DNA of 64,000 nt from Phoebastria nigripes (lineage: Eukaryota; Chordata; Aves; Procellariiformes; Diomedeidae), in assembly GCA_035582835.1 (NCBI GenBank), contig JAYKAV010003062.1, positions 197,720-261,719 on the forward strand, given 5' to 3'. The first letter of the stretch is position 1. Every line of letters begins with the position of its first letter. Shown one piece after another: positions 25,858-39,310 of this stretch. The notes below the pieces were generated by a model. The model saw nothing but the letters and a program-made list of their open reading frames with translations, was not told where the DNA came from and made no database searches. The translations under genes and the position numbers were made by a program.

Positions 25858-25897
25858 TTAGCAGAGATGCTGCTCTGTTAGCAGAGATGCTGCTCTC
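25858..25897. repeat. 20-base tandem duplication
   Basis: The unit TTAGCAGAGATGCTGCTCTG is followed directly by a copy differing only in the last base. The near identity points to a recent local duplication. Confidence 0.9.
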
Positions 25898-28459
25898 CAA
25901 CCTTGGTTATGGCATGGGAAAGGCTGCTACTGAAAACTGATGCTTAAAAATTGATTTCTATTAGGGAGTCATGGGTCTTAATCAAATTATTAGCAAATGA
26001 CTTCTAGAAAAGTATAAGAATAGTTTTACTTAAGTTACATAAGAATAAATAATAACAATCACTTTTCAGAAGTTATTCTAGTTCAGAGAAAGTTAGTCTT
26101 CTCAGTCTTTTGTGGCGGGAAAAAAAAACAAAACCAAACATAATTTTAATTCTTTAAGTAGTTTCACCCAAACCTGTAAGGAATCAGATGCTCAATTTTG
26201 CCTCTGACATATCCTGGCAGACAACTTCAATATCCGTAAGAAAGCTCCAAGACAACTGGAAGTACAACTCATTAACATACAATAATCTATAGGGTAAAAA
26301 TCAATAGTAAAGTATCCTCTAAGGTACTATCCTGACAGAAGAACGTAAGTAACTCATTGACTGTTTTCAAAGTGTGATACACCAGCTGCTTTGAAATCAT
26401 ATCTATTGTTAATTTAAAATAAAAATGTGTTTTATAAAGTTGTGATAATCAAATGAGAGTGCTCAAAACAAAAAAGTCTCTTTTTTTCATTGCATAAATG
26501 CAAGATTGTTACTGGTGAATTAAATACAAGATTCTTGATTTACAATTAGCTATCCAAGTATATGACTATATAATCAATTCCAATTTAGCAGGGTTACTGT
26601 CCTCCATTCAATTTTACTATTTCCATTAGTAACCTTTGCAACTAATATGCTAAAACATATCAATTGTGAAGGCCATCACTTTAATGCAATAATCATAAAT
26701 TACCTTTCATTTGACATTAGTCCTGGACAAAAAAATGACCAAGCATCACAAAGGGTAATTAAGAAATCACATATATAACTTCAAGTGCAAAGAACATTGC
26801 ATTGAAGAACCCATCAAAGGGGAAGTTGGTGAGACAGAAATCCTGAATAATACATCTTCCAAGGAGGAAAAGGTAAGTCTCTTCTTTAAAAACACAACAT
26901 TACTAACATAACAAATTCTTACCAGAATAATACAAAACAAGGATAACTAGTGAGCATGCACAGACTAAGACCATGGCAAACAGGTTTGTCTTTATTCTCC
27001 CTCTGATGTGTAACCAGCTTAAAGAATGGGAGCATTTTACCATGGAAGAACGTTGCACAGGTCTAAAAGGCCACAATAAAGAAGCTGATATTGCTACTTG
27101 CATGCATTCATGATTGACTAAACCTTGAAGTTCACAGTAGAAACTGTGAAGTCACAGGTATTAAGATCTGTGATGTGCTCTAAATATAGATAATTTAGGT
27201 CATAACTGTAAGAGATACAAACAGTCCTCTGAGATAATCCTCATGTGACACTGGTATTACTTTAAAAGGAGTATTTCTATAATAACTCTTGATTAAATAT
27301 AGAAATATGACAGCAGTGACTAAATCTAGATGCTGTATGGCTTTTCTGTAAGGTTCTTCACACCAATCTGGCTGTGCAGTCACTGGACAGACAGCACTAA
27401 GGCTGCTCACAACAAAACTGATTTCCTTCTTGGTAAATTAAAGTCTCCTGTCCAGGCATTTGTATCTTTTAAAGATGTTTTCTAGAATATTTTCAGAGAT
27501 ACAAACTCACTTCAGAGAGAAAAAATAAATGAGAGGCTATCTATAGCCTTTGTCACAAAATGGAAATAGATATTATCATCTTTCTGAATGTCACTAATCA
27601 CTTAACATTTCACCTATTATCTTTATTGTCTCCATTAATTCTCAGAACCCTTGAACTGATGAAGTCAGTAATGTGCTGGAGTATCTAAGTTACTTGCTGA
27701 AGTTATTCAGATAAGAAGATTTGAAATGCAGAAGAAGAGATGTACAGATGGCCGCATGCACTAGGAGACAGTTTTCAAGGGTGAAATGATAAGGAAGGTG
27801 CACATTTCTCATCTCCCCTCCCTGTCAGCTAATCGCTTTGTGCAAGCAAGCGAGTAGTGTTGCCAATATGCATGATTTTTAAGTCTTGGATTATTTAGTC
27901 CTTATTCTTAAAGTCCATGGTCTTAAAATTTTACGATTTAGTTACAATCTCAGCTTTCATTAAAAAAAAAGTAATAAAAAAATTAAAGCTAATATTCTAG
28001 TCCTTACAATTGTGAAAGAAGGTTTGAAAATATTTTCCAAACCTTGCCTAAAGGCTCAGAAACTTGGGAGCACACTTAATAAATGACATCATTGTTTTTA
28101 GTGTTTGGCTCGTGACTTCTTGAGTTCTGCAACCGGGGAAATTGCATTTACTTCTCTGATCTTTTTTCCCTATTTATTTCCTTCCCTTCATTGCCGCTTC
28201 ATCACACACTATGCTTCTCAGATCTCCTGCATTTTGCTTTTCTGAAGTTCTTTGGGGTTTTCTCCTTCCTCTCTCTCAAAGGGCACTCGGCACATCCTCT
28301 CTCCCTTCTCCTGCTAAATCTGTCAGGATTAACTGGATAAAACTCAGCCCAGCCCCTCAGACCTCGGTGCTACTCTGATGCCTGCCTGGTATCTGTGCAA
28401 ATCTTCTTCTTTCAAAGGCGCACTGGAGAAGATGGGAGAAACGCCACCTGGCAAGTGAA

Positions 28460-28532
28460 GGAGTATATAAACACCAACCCCCTACAGGCCTTGGAGACAA
28501 AGAAATAAAGTGCTGCTGTTTCTTGTGACAGG
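28460..28532 (+). mobile_element. Possible LTR remnant (TATA box and polyadenylation signal pair)
   Basis: A TATA-like GTATATAAA at about 28462-28470 is followed some 35 bases later by AATAAA near 28504-28509 and then a GT-rich stretch ending TTGTGACA near 28532. This is the core U3/R/U5 arrangement of a compact LTR. No 5' TG terminus or target duplication was identified, and no family is recognised. Chance is a real alternative. Confidence 0.25.
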
Positions 28533-31500
28533 CCACAGGCTTACTGTTAAAGTGATACCACAGGCCTGAGGGTCTTGTCTTCCCCTGCCTGGAGACTTGA
28601 TTTAGCTCCTAACAGAAATTATCTGATGTCCAGGTAACTGCTATGCACTTTGCTTTACTTTTTGCTTAGCTTTGTACAACTGTGTTGTGTAACGCCTATT
28701 AAATATATTTTTGCAACTAATAAACAGTAATAACAAATAATTATTCTGTGCAGAGTGGACTGTCTGTGACCCTGCCATAAAATGCACCAGAGAGGAATAC
28801 CGGCACGGGATGAAGGCAGAGGCCCTGAACGACCCTGGAGGCCCAAGGGCTAGAAGCAACTTGTCTAGTGGTCTATGACTGGCCATCAAATGAATGCAAC
28901 CTTGGGAGCTGTGCGTAAAACCAGTCTTAGGGGTAAAAAGAGAACAAAGAACCAGTATCAGCACATGTAAAGCATACCACATACACCACCTTTGGATGTA
29001 ATATGGAGGTACAGCGCAACAAAAGAAGCGCGAGCCAGGAAGCATGCTAGCAACAGGTAAGAACAACCCAAGATGGATCCTACACGGCGGAGGAAGAAAC
29101 CACCAGTATCAGCACTGTGCTCCTCTGGGTAAAGGATGCTGATGACTCACTGCACCCCCAGCCTAACCACAACAGCTGCCACCGACCTTAGGACCTAGAG
29201 GTGCAGTGGGAAAAAAAGGGTAGATATTAGAAAGTTCATGTATATACCCTTTTAACTGCACATGATTTTAAACTATTGAAATTGGAATAACAATAGTTCT
29301 TTGATTAAACTAACAATAAATTCTTGGCTTTCCATATAAAGTGCTTCCGTTTGTCCATAATGGCCTTATGAGTCAAAACCTGGTAATAATTCAACCAATC
29401 TCTTCCCAAAGTGTCAATCCCCCCAAATCAAACATGTTGGTGTTTAGAAGTGAAAAGTAAAATTTGGCTCATTTTTCCTACAGATTACAGTAGAGAAAGC
29501 TCAAAGGTTTTTGCCTCCTCAAAAAATGCATGTTGTTAGCTAAACCCAGGTCGACGAATGGACGTCATTAAATCATTGTTCTTTTCCACACCACTCAAAT
29601 TATTTGCTTTGAAGTTGTCCAAGGACCATCCAGCCAAATCTTTTTAGTACCATATTTCTCATATCTTCATTTTACTCGTCAAGATTCAAGACTCACAAAT
29701 GCATTCATTTTTTTATTACTACAACTAATAAATAAACCAAAACTGAAGTTTACTGGGGTTAAATTGACATTTTTCTTTCATACAGAAGAAATGTAGAAAT
29801 GTGCGCTAATTATCGAAAATGCTACACTTTTTAAAGCAAAAGTACTAAGTGCAAAGATAAAGCAAATAAAACAGGAAACAACTCAATCATTCACATGTCT
29901 CTTAAGCTGTACTTGTACCCTGTTTTCTTTTATAAAAAGTTAAGTTTGAAATTCTGTTTTTCCAAGCACGTATGACATTGCAGTTAAACTTCTCCTTGGT
30001 CTCCTGAAATTTCTAACCAAGCAACATCATAAAAATAAGGCAAAACTTGTAACAAAACCTGCCCATGCAGGACTATAAATCAGATTTTCAATTGGATTTT
30101 TTTCTCCTGTGCATGCTCATACATCTGGAAAGGAAAAGAATAAGAGGAATATTTTGGGTGAAATGTTGTTCAGTTTTACATTGCCAAGAGCTATTTTTAG
30201 CTCTTGAAAGTACCAAAAGTTCCTGAACAGAAGAATAAAGATAGAGCCACATCCAGAATTCAAGAGGCAAATATTGTCTCTGTCTTTATCCTTTCCATGT
30301 ATAATGCTGAGGGGCTACAAAACCAGAGTCCCACAAAAATTATTGTTTGCAAATTCTCTACCTCAGCACAGCGAATAGTCCTTTCAGTGTTCCTGATTCG
30401 CAAGCTAGTGCCAACTCCTATGTGAACTTACAGAACAAGTTTGCTGGTTAGAGTGAAGGAAGGCAGTACCTTTGCAAGCTCAGAGATCCAACTATAAATC
30501 AGACATGAAAACATGTTTCACACCATTATTTCGTGTTGAAAGGGATATCTGTAAAAATATGCTTGATGTATGAACAGTTTAATACCTCCCATTCCACTAG
30601 ACTTGCAATCACTGCACCTTCTTTTCTATGGAAAGACAATATTCCTACCTCATAAAAAAAAAACAAAACTATAAGCAAAGGAAACAGGGGAAGGGAAACT
30701 CACTAATAGGAAAGCAAATGCAACAGAGATGGCTGAGGTGGCATTATTTGCAATGGTAAATTGCACTTTAAAATATTAGAAGTGTAAACTTATTTGTGAT
30801 TTTTCACCAGTCCAAGAGAACATTGTCATTAAAAAGCTATCAACTGCAGAGATGTCGTTTTCCATTTAATAGACATATAGACTACTGCATTTACCAACAT
30901 TGCACATACCTCGCAGTCTTTGTTATCATAACGCACAAACTGGACAGAAAGAAATGTTTCAACAACCTTAAGCAAGAAAGCAAGCAAACAAAGAATCAAG
31001 CAGCAATAGCAATAGTACTCTCATACTGTGGACCAGTGGTTATCTTCAAGGAAAGGAAGAACGTCTGACACATTGGAAGATTATTAAAAAAGTCAATTAA
31101 CTGCCCAAAAATACAAAAATAAATAATACCAGTAGAAATCTATTAATAGCCTCTAAACCTTGAAGAAGCTGCCAACTTCTTGACAAACATCCACAGCTGA
31201 TTTTGAACACACTATCAACAATGTTTTAAGTGGATGACACATGACAAGAGGTACCAAAAACGAGGACCACAGGGTTTTCATGGTTTTGGGGCTTCAGTGC
31301 TTTAGCATGAGAGATTAACTTAACCTACACTGCATGCAATATCACCAAAATCATCACCAGCTCACTGCCTTAAAGATGCACAGAAGAACAGCTGCAAGTG
31401 TGTGTGTGGGGTGACTAACGTATGTTATCATGCAAGAGGTTTTCTTATCTTGAAAATCAGGCTTAGTAGAAAAGAAACCTGCTTTAGGAAATGTGAATGG

Positions 31501-32320
31501 GGGAAACAAGAAGGAGAAGAAAAAGGCAGCAATCATTACAAAGCCTAAGCCCAAAAGGCCACTTCGCTTACTTCATGTTTGGTCAGCATATAGTGTCCAG
31601 AGTCCACAAAGCCTTACACGAGTCTTGACTAAATCAAATCAAGTGCAATTTTTTTTTTTTTTAAATTTCAACAGATTATTCATGAAGCAAAAGTCTGTGT
31701 CCTAAAATGAAGGTGAGCACGTATTTTATAAAGATATGGAAATAGCTCCCAATTCTGACCTATGAAACATTACGAAACACCAGAGAAAAATCTCTACTAC
31801 ATCCAGAGAATTCAGCACTGAATCTTAGGGGGGGAAAGTTCATGCCTTGAGAGGGAATCCAGACAAGCAAAAAAAGTTGTGTCATATCTGAGATATTTAC
31901 TGACTACATTTACAGTCTGGTATTCTCTTATGCTATAAAACGGAACTTGTAATTTATTTCACGTGAATTCAGCTTCTTTTTCACACAGGACATCACACAG
32001 GTGTGATTTGATGATCTGCTAGTTGAAACATGAGTGGCCACTTTGAAAAGATTTAAGAATTGGTACTTGAAAATAATCTAAGTTTGTGTGTATACAGACA
32101 CACAGTTTTAACTCTGGAGATCATATGTGTCCATCTTTTTTAAACATGAGCCATATATTAAGTACAACTACTTTTTACAGGTTAAAAACAGCCTGGACAA
32201 AAGACATTCTAAACTCAGAGAAAACGTTGATGACTGTTACAGAAAGGCAAAGAGAATGGGTTAAATGCCCAATTTACAAAGAGAATATTAAAAAAGCCAC
32301 CAAAGAACTGTAAGGAAATC
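28533..32320. other. CACNB2: CACNB2 large intron, segment 5
   Basis: Non-coding. Between 28640 and 29200 the sequence is less AT-rich and reads like an unassigned interspersed repeat, containing a minus-strand open frame of 141 codons with no recognisable domain. The rest is plain AT-rich intron. Confidence 0.6.
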
Positions 32321-32560
32321 ATACAAGCGTGCATTTGGAAAGACTTCACGCATTCAATGATCCCTTTTCTCACTGCTGGCAAAAAGAAGAAAGTTCCTGC
32401 TCTGCCTCAAGGCAGCTTAATGCATTCGGTTGTGAATTTTACTCAGCTTGCTGATTGATTGGCAAACACGTGAATGAAGGCAGTTAAGAAAGACCCCAGC
32501 AACTAGACTAGACACGAAGGGTAGATGATGTGTGCTGTCTACACAGTTGGTTTTATTTCC
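32321..32560. promoter_or_regulatory. Candidate conserved non-coding element
   Basis: The sequence has the texture of a developmental enhancer: no low-complexity runs, a PBX/HOX-like TGATTGATTGG at about 32451-32461, and an E-box CACGTG at 32468-32473. This rests on motif content alone; conservation cannot be seen from one sequence. Confidence 0.2.
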
Positions 32561-35500
32561 ACGGGTGAGGAGCCGAATATTGGTGATGAACGAATTTCTG
32601 CAAAGGCGATCATATGCTTCCCCTCAATTTCCTCTCTCCTCTTTAAACTCAACACAAGGGGCAGCTCTCAAGCTTTGCAAAAATGACATTTTCTTTCTGT
32701 GATGACTGGTGCCTCTTTTTCACATGTGGCAGGCAGCAGCTCCCAGCCCCTCCTGGCCCCTGCATCGCTGCCTGCCTGTGAAGATGCTCCAGCTGGGCAT
32801 GGTGGAAGGAAGCTGGCTGCCTAGGTCTTAATGCACCTCATAACCATGACTAACAAGGAGAAATTGAGGAAAAGGGGGGAGGAAAGAATTAGAAACCTGA
32901 AGAGAGTAACAGGCCAGGTAAAATATATAGCGAGAAGGAGAAAATTAGGGCAAAACCACGACCAAACAGAGCTATTGTAGTTGTCCTACAAACAAGACGT
33001 TGATCTGGATGCAATCCTCTGTTGTAATGAAATCTAGACAAACCTTGCATTTTAGAAAATTAGGACTAGTTAATTTATGTCTACATATAAATTAGCTATC
33101 CCCTCTATTTGACAAATAGAGAGATAAGTGAGATGAATGGCCCTGGATCAGTTGCCATGTACTGATTATTTATGAAGTGAAGCAGAAGTCTTTTAAAATG
33201 TACTTTCAAGGGTATTTTAATAATGAAATTGAACTCTAATTCAGAATGTCCTTCAGGCCACCGTTTTATGCATACTTTCAATTCTTTTCAGCCAACATTC
33301 TCACTAAAATTAAATGCTGTCTTCCCGTGACCCCCAAATTATATCTTCTTACTCCTGTGCAGCCTCTCTCCTGGTCCCAAACCACAATTTGGATGGCAAT
33401 GGGGTGAACAGGATTACAAAACTGATACTGCTTGTACCTATTCTTTCCCATTAGGTTATATTTAACTCCAATGGTTCTCAGTTTTATTTCACCATGCAGT
33501 CACATAAAAGCTTTTCCAGCAAGAAGGCTGGACTGCAGCATTCATCTATAGAAAATACTGTGTAAAGTTTACAGCATTAACTGATTAGTGCAGTCCATTA
33601 AAAAACTAAAATAACTGGGAATAATTCTGCTTATGAACATGTTTAAATACAATATATTTGGAATACGTTTCTTTTTCAAATGTACACTTTATTTGATTGT
33701 TGATTTCATGCCTTTTTTAACTAATTGTGGGATAAAAGCACTTTGCTTCATGGGCTACCTTTTGACTTAAAGTTGAAAGAATTTCTTTCACTACTTAATG
33801 TGCAGAAATTCACTGCAGCCTACTAACAGACAGACTTCTTTCGCAGTCAGTACAGGCTCATTTCTTTACCTGTATTTATTATTTGCATACATACGTTATA
33901 CATGTAATAAGCGCCTGCTTTGATAGACATTCTGAACTGATCAGAGTAGTTTTAAAAAAATGCAAAAGTCTATCTGCTAACTTCTACTTTAACTAGGCTA
34001 AATATAACGACTAAGCCCAGGCTTGAATACAGAATTCGTATTACAATTTAAACATTCAACAGTAAACAAAATATGCTACTCAAAACTGGCTTTCTGCATA
34101 TGCAGCCTACCACCTCACAACTTTAGGGAAAGTAGGAGTGATTTACAGGACATTTAATATGTGACAGATATTTTTTTCTTTTAAGTTCTAAAATGACACT
34201 AAAATGTACTTTTCTTCTATTCCTCTGAATTTGACTCTGAGATGAAATAATAATTTAAACATGATCTATGTGTTACTAAATTGATCTATTAAATTTGCTT
34301 TGTAACGAAGTTGATCCAAGGAATTCTCCCTCTAATTGGGCTGAAACCAGGTCTCAAAGCAGCTGGCTGGAGGCAAGACAGTGTCAGTATGGGTCTAAGT
34401 ATCATCCGCTGGACGTGGCTGGCTTTTTGCCTGCCAATCTGAGTTGGCTTTTAGCAATGTTGTTAAATCTTTGAGCTGCTGGTCAGGGAGTGGAAGTAAT
34501 TTAAATCTTCTCCACCTCTAAAAGCAGACTCGAGGAAAATCTGGTGTTAAGCTTCTGTTGGTCATCCCGGGGGGGAGACACTGAGGAAGCGTGTGTTGGG
34601 ACTCAGAAGTGAACAAAAGACGAGAATAAGATCAGAAACATCTGCAGAACGTTCAGTGAAGATCTGTGAGATTTCATCCCCTCTGTCCCCTTCCAAAACG
34701 AAACAACTTTCTGTAAACACAGAGTGCCTTAGACGATGTGCAGTGAACGACAAGTATTTGGTACACCTACAGACAACATCAAACAAGAATTTGGCATAGG
34801 AAGACACCATAGATACAAATCAACAAAAACTATTGTACAGTATAGGTGAACCTACAGTCATACAAACAGGTCTACTTGCTCTGAAAAACTCAAACAAAGC
34901 AAATATGTAAAGAAAACATTTGCAAAGGATGAGCAAGGCACAAGTGTTAGTACCTTCCATTACAAGTGCATTTTATGGAACAGAGATGTGACAGAGGCAC
35001 TGGCTGGTTTACTGTAATTATTTTAACTATGTTTTCTATTTTTATCATCCTCTCTTTTTCATGAAGGTCACCCAAAACCAGTACATGTTTCAGTCTGACT
35101 GGAGACAGCTGGTATTCTAAGGGCTGTGAAATAGCCAAAGAAGTGCAGAAACAGTCTGAGCTTCAACAGAGCTCTGTGACACCCTGAAACACCGACCACC
35201 ACACCCAGCAGTCTCTTTAATATGACAGAGTGATCGATGCATTGTAGCAGAGATGCTTACTGCTATAATACAGTGTTTAGTACCCATCATTTGGCATTTT
35301 ACAGCTAATTAGAGAAGCCTTACTCTCCACCCATGAAATTTCTTTGGGTGTTATTCAACTCACTGCTAAATTTGACGGTGTTATGCAAGAACACGTGCGT
35401 CCCCCACCTCTGCAAAAGGTTTCTCTCCTGTGCACACTTGATACTGATTTCACACAGGGCCCAGCGTTTGCTAAAGCTGTTTCTGTCCTTAATATAGTTA

Positions 35501-38500
35501 AAGCAACACACAGCAGCTACTCAACAGTTGCTAAAAGAAATCATGCACTTAATTTGCTGGGTCTTCAACAGTTTCTCTTCCTTTTACTGTACTAAAGACC
35601 TCATAATTTTACTAAAGATCTCAAACCTTACCTAAAATGTGAAGAACCTAAGTCACAAGGAATACTGATGTACTGAAAATGCTAATAAAAAAATAACTTA
35701 AAGCCTCTTTATTCAAGCAAAAATCTACTACAATAATGAGAAGTAAAAAAATACATTTTTAAGGTTTAGAATTCTGCAATAAGTGACAAAATTCTACAAA
35801 AACATATTTTGACTCTCTTGAAATGAATATGTGTGACCAGACTGCTTAACTAAATTTACATTCTTTGAACAAGATAAATTTGGGGTCTTAGACCTTGAGT
35901 ACCTGGTTAATTTACCAGTTAAATTCAAACAGTATGTTCTGAACTGCCCCAAGGTGTTATAAGACGTTATCTTCTATTTCCATTCAAAGTTCTTCCACCA
36001 AAAAAAGAGCATCAACAGATTTCAGTAATTTGATAAGACCTCCTTCCCCTTTTATCTCCACCTAAACTTTCAGCTTGTTAGAAAATGTGTTAAACAAGTT
36101 AAAGAAAGAAAAAAGGTCAGGACATTCAAAGTAGACAACTTGTTTCTGCCAACATATTCAATAGATAATATTCTATTCTACCCAAGCAGAATGGCTTCAT
36201 AAGAAGACTGAAAAAAACCTGGAGCAAGAGAAACAAATTTAACTCTTTGCTATAAATCAAGAGAAATGGTGTCCAACCTAGGTCTCCCATATTTCTCATA
36301 AACGCTTAGATATTTCTTAGCCCTGAATTGGAAGCGGGATCAGTACATGACTTTTCTCCAGCAGCAGTAATGCCACATAAATCTTCTTCTACTTAAAATA
36401 TTCAAAACAAAACCACTGATTTCAAAAGGGAAAAAAAATTGTTTGTGGGTTTTGACATGGAGGTTCTTGAGTTAGCTGTGGTTTATAGAAATTTCTGAAA
36501 AGAAATGAGTTTACCGACAAAAATCAAGACTTCTTTTTCAGAGCTTTTGAATGTCTAGAGCTTGATGCTATGATTATATGGACAAACAGAATCTGAACAG
36601 ACAGTATCATAGCAATACTGCCATTGAATACTCTATATGAGCACCTAAATGAACCATCTCACAACACAACCATATGCTTTCTGCAACATCTCAAAGGACG
36701 AAGAAACGGATTTAGGACTTAAAGTTATTTTGTTTTGTATACATGCATAAGAAACTTGACAATATCAGTAAGGCATTAATTTTTTACCATTTTTCAAAAA
36801 GAGAAGCATCTCTGTGTTCACAATTAATAAAATTTCTACTGTTAATACATATATGATGAATTTTAGTTTCATACAAACATTTGAGAATAAGATACAGTTA
36901 TGGCATATTTAGTAGCCTTTCATCTCTGCAATTCCAGGCAGAGAGAGAGCTTCAAACTTGGAGAGAGCTTCAAATCAGGATTAAAACATACAGGGAAAAT
37001 CCGTGGGAAGCCATGTAAAAGGACAGACATTCATGGCGCCTAGAATTAATGATCATAGTTTCAAGAACCCGGTGATGAATAAAACACAGAAAAAGGTATC
37101 AAAAAATGTCTTTGTGATGACATGAAAGATGCATGCAGGATGGTGTCGATATTATATGTTCCAGCTGTTGAATTATGCTTGTCTTTGTTCCTGTCTGAGT
37201 CTCTGCAGTAATGGCAGAGAGCCTATAGCTCATGAATACAGGAAAATTGCTGCAACACACACTGAAGTTTAAAGATAAAATGCAGGTTTACTTCTGACTG
37301 GGGGAACACAACTATCCCCCAGATTGCACTAGGCAAAATTTCCAGCCTGGATTTACCAGGCATTGAAACATGTCATTTTTGAGACAAAAATAAGATCTTC
37401 TCAATTCATGACAGAGTGAAGCAGATAAAGCAGATACATTGCTTTATGCCCTTTTATGTCTTGCTCCTTTTCCTGGGATTAAGTGACAAGAGTGTAGACA
37501 TGTCCCTGTTCACATCAGACAGCTTCTGAAGGAAAGTCCGGAAAAGCAATCAAATTCACTTGCGACTGATGAACAACCAACAGCATGTGCTGCTGTATCA
37601 GAAACTAGGATCAGCGCTAGGTTAAGTGCAAGATTCTACCCCAGACAGGAGAAGATGGATTTCTCAGCTGAAGAGGGTACACTTACTTTTTCAGTTTTGT
37701 GGTATGGATCACTCAGTCTCCATCCACGTCCCCATGCCACAGCACACTGCTGCCTATGAGGCTGCACTGCGCTCACTGTGGTTAACTGACCTGGCTTAGA
37801 AGTAACCCTACCAAAATAAAGGAACTGAGCAGCTGCGGATGGAAACTTCTTAAACTAATGCTTTGGAGCCAAATCCACTGCCATGAAACTACATTGCCAG
37901 AGAGATGCAGCACAATCAAAAGGTGCAAGAGAAAGACTGTCAAGTCTGAGAAATGCAAGGTGAAAGTTGAGTCTTTCAAACCTGCTCAAGAATGTCAACA
38001 TGCAACCCCCTGTTCTCCTCCTTCCCACCAGATTTTCTTCAAGCTGAATCACAGACCAAGGCTGTGTGAATCAATCCACAGTATGTCTGTTCCTTTCCAA
38101 AACTATTTTGCCCCATTTACCCTTCCCTAACCTCCCCTCGTCCTCAGGCCTGCACCTCAATCACGGGCTTTCAAGAGAAACTCTTGGTTTGAGAGCTTTC
38201 CTTGGAGATTTTACCCAGCACTGAGCCTAATGCCAAGATAAGCTCTTGCTCTGGAAGGCAAACAGCAAGAATACAGTTATATGCTGGGTGATTTAATCTG
38301 GTGATTTTATGCTGAGAAGAGTTTAAAAGTAGGAGTAGGGAATCTTTCCCTTTCTGAGGAACAAGTAAGGGTTTCAACTGCATTTGAGTTCACACATACA
38401 TAGCACATCTACACCAGCACAGCTCCACAGCTTTATCCTCACAAGAGGGAAGCACCCATCTGCTTTGTCACAAGCTGCTGGAGTTATGTGGGTCCCCAGG

Positions 38501-38930
38501 TCACTGCTGGCAGAGCTGGGACAGGCACTGGAAACACTCCTCTTCCTCACCTTCCTCTCAGGGAACCTAACGTCACATCCCTGTGCCTGCAGCAGGCAGC
38601 CTGACTGCTGGGAGAGGCGGCAAGAGAAGGCAAGCCCACGCTCAGCCCCCACCAGACCAGGTTCACTGAACACACCGGGGCTACTGTAAAGGCAGAAAAT
38701 AACAAGCAATACAGTAGAGCACTTCCGTGGTGGCTCTGTGTTACATCTCAACTGGATTAAACTACCAGGAAACACCAGGGGAGAAGGCAAGGAAATTTGT
38801 ACTTTGTGGGTGAGTCACTTGCCTCACTGCAAAAAGGGAATAAAGGGTCAAAATAATGAAAGAGCTGGGATAAATGTAGTAAGTTCCCTTACAACTCCTC
38901 TGGGAAGGATGCTTTCAGCTGTAATTTGAC
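32561..38930. other. CACNB2: CACNB2 large intron, segment 6
   Basis: Non-coding, AT-rich. It includes a 9-base-arm perfect inverted repeat at 33103-33121 and a short imperfect duplication GAGAGAGCTTCAAA at about 36943-36974. Overlapping open frames on both strands near 38374-38790 give no recognisable protein. Confidence 0.65.
33103..33121. repeat. Perfect inverted repeat with one-base spacer
   Basis: CTCTATTTG and CAAATAGAG flank a single A, giving nine paired positions. Confidence 0.9.
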
Positions 38931-39310
38931 TGCTATTAAAGTCAGAAGTACATTTGCCTTTCCAATTGCTGCCATTTATTATGGCTGATTATTAAAAGCA
39001 ATGTGCACAGCTGATTTGCAAGATGGCAGCGTTTCTTCTCATTTTTATTTCAGTCAGGAAGTGTTTCTCTCATGACAGCCAGAGGTGATCGGGAGTTAGA
39101 GTAACCCCAAGTGTTCATCTATTTTACTGCAAGTGAAATATTAGAATCCAACAACATTTTAAAACTCAATTTTCAAATAATTGGCAGAATGGATGGATTC
39201 AAATAGCAGCAGGCGCATCTCTTCTCTCACCTCAACATTCTGACATCTCCAGTCAAAATAATCAAAGCAGCTGCAGTTTGATCCTTCATCTTCCCTTTCA
39301 AGATATTTTT
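38931..39310. promoter_or_regulatory. Candidate conserved non-coding element
   Basis: A complex stretch without homopolymers. It contains a YY1-like CAAGATGGCAG at about 39019-39029, a TCF/LEF-like AATCAAAG at about 39260-39267 and an adjacent E-box CAGCTG. The composition differs from the flanking simple AT-rich intron. It is a guess from motif density, with no comparative evidence. Confidence 0.2.

Larger units (their letters stand above)
19154..28459. other. CACNB2: CACNB2 large intron, segment 4
   Basis: Non-coding DNA, with somewhat GC-richer patches at about 20670-21340, 24690-25100 and 25560-25750. Several open frames of 70-160 codons exist on both strands, usually overlapping each other in opposite strands, and none resembles a known protein. 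A 20-base tandem duplication lies at 25858-25897 and a G-quadruplex motif at 23759-23780. Confidence 0.65.

Noticed and set aside
28641..29066. 141-codon minus-strand open frame
   Set aside because: No family resemblance. It lies in what looks like an unassigned repeat.
38374..38790. 138-codon minus-strand frame with a 101-codon plus-strand frame inside it
   Set aside because: Mirror open frames without splice signals or recognisable residues.
38800..38850. MIR-like words (GTGAGTCACTTGCCTCA)
   Set aside because: Only a short partial resemblance to the MIR core. Too weak to call without alignment.
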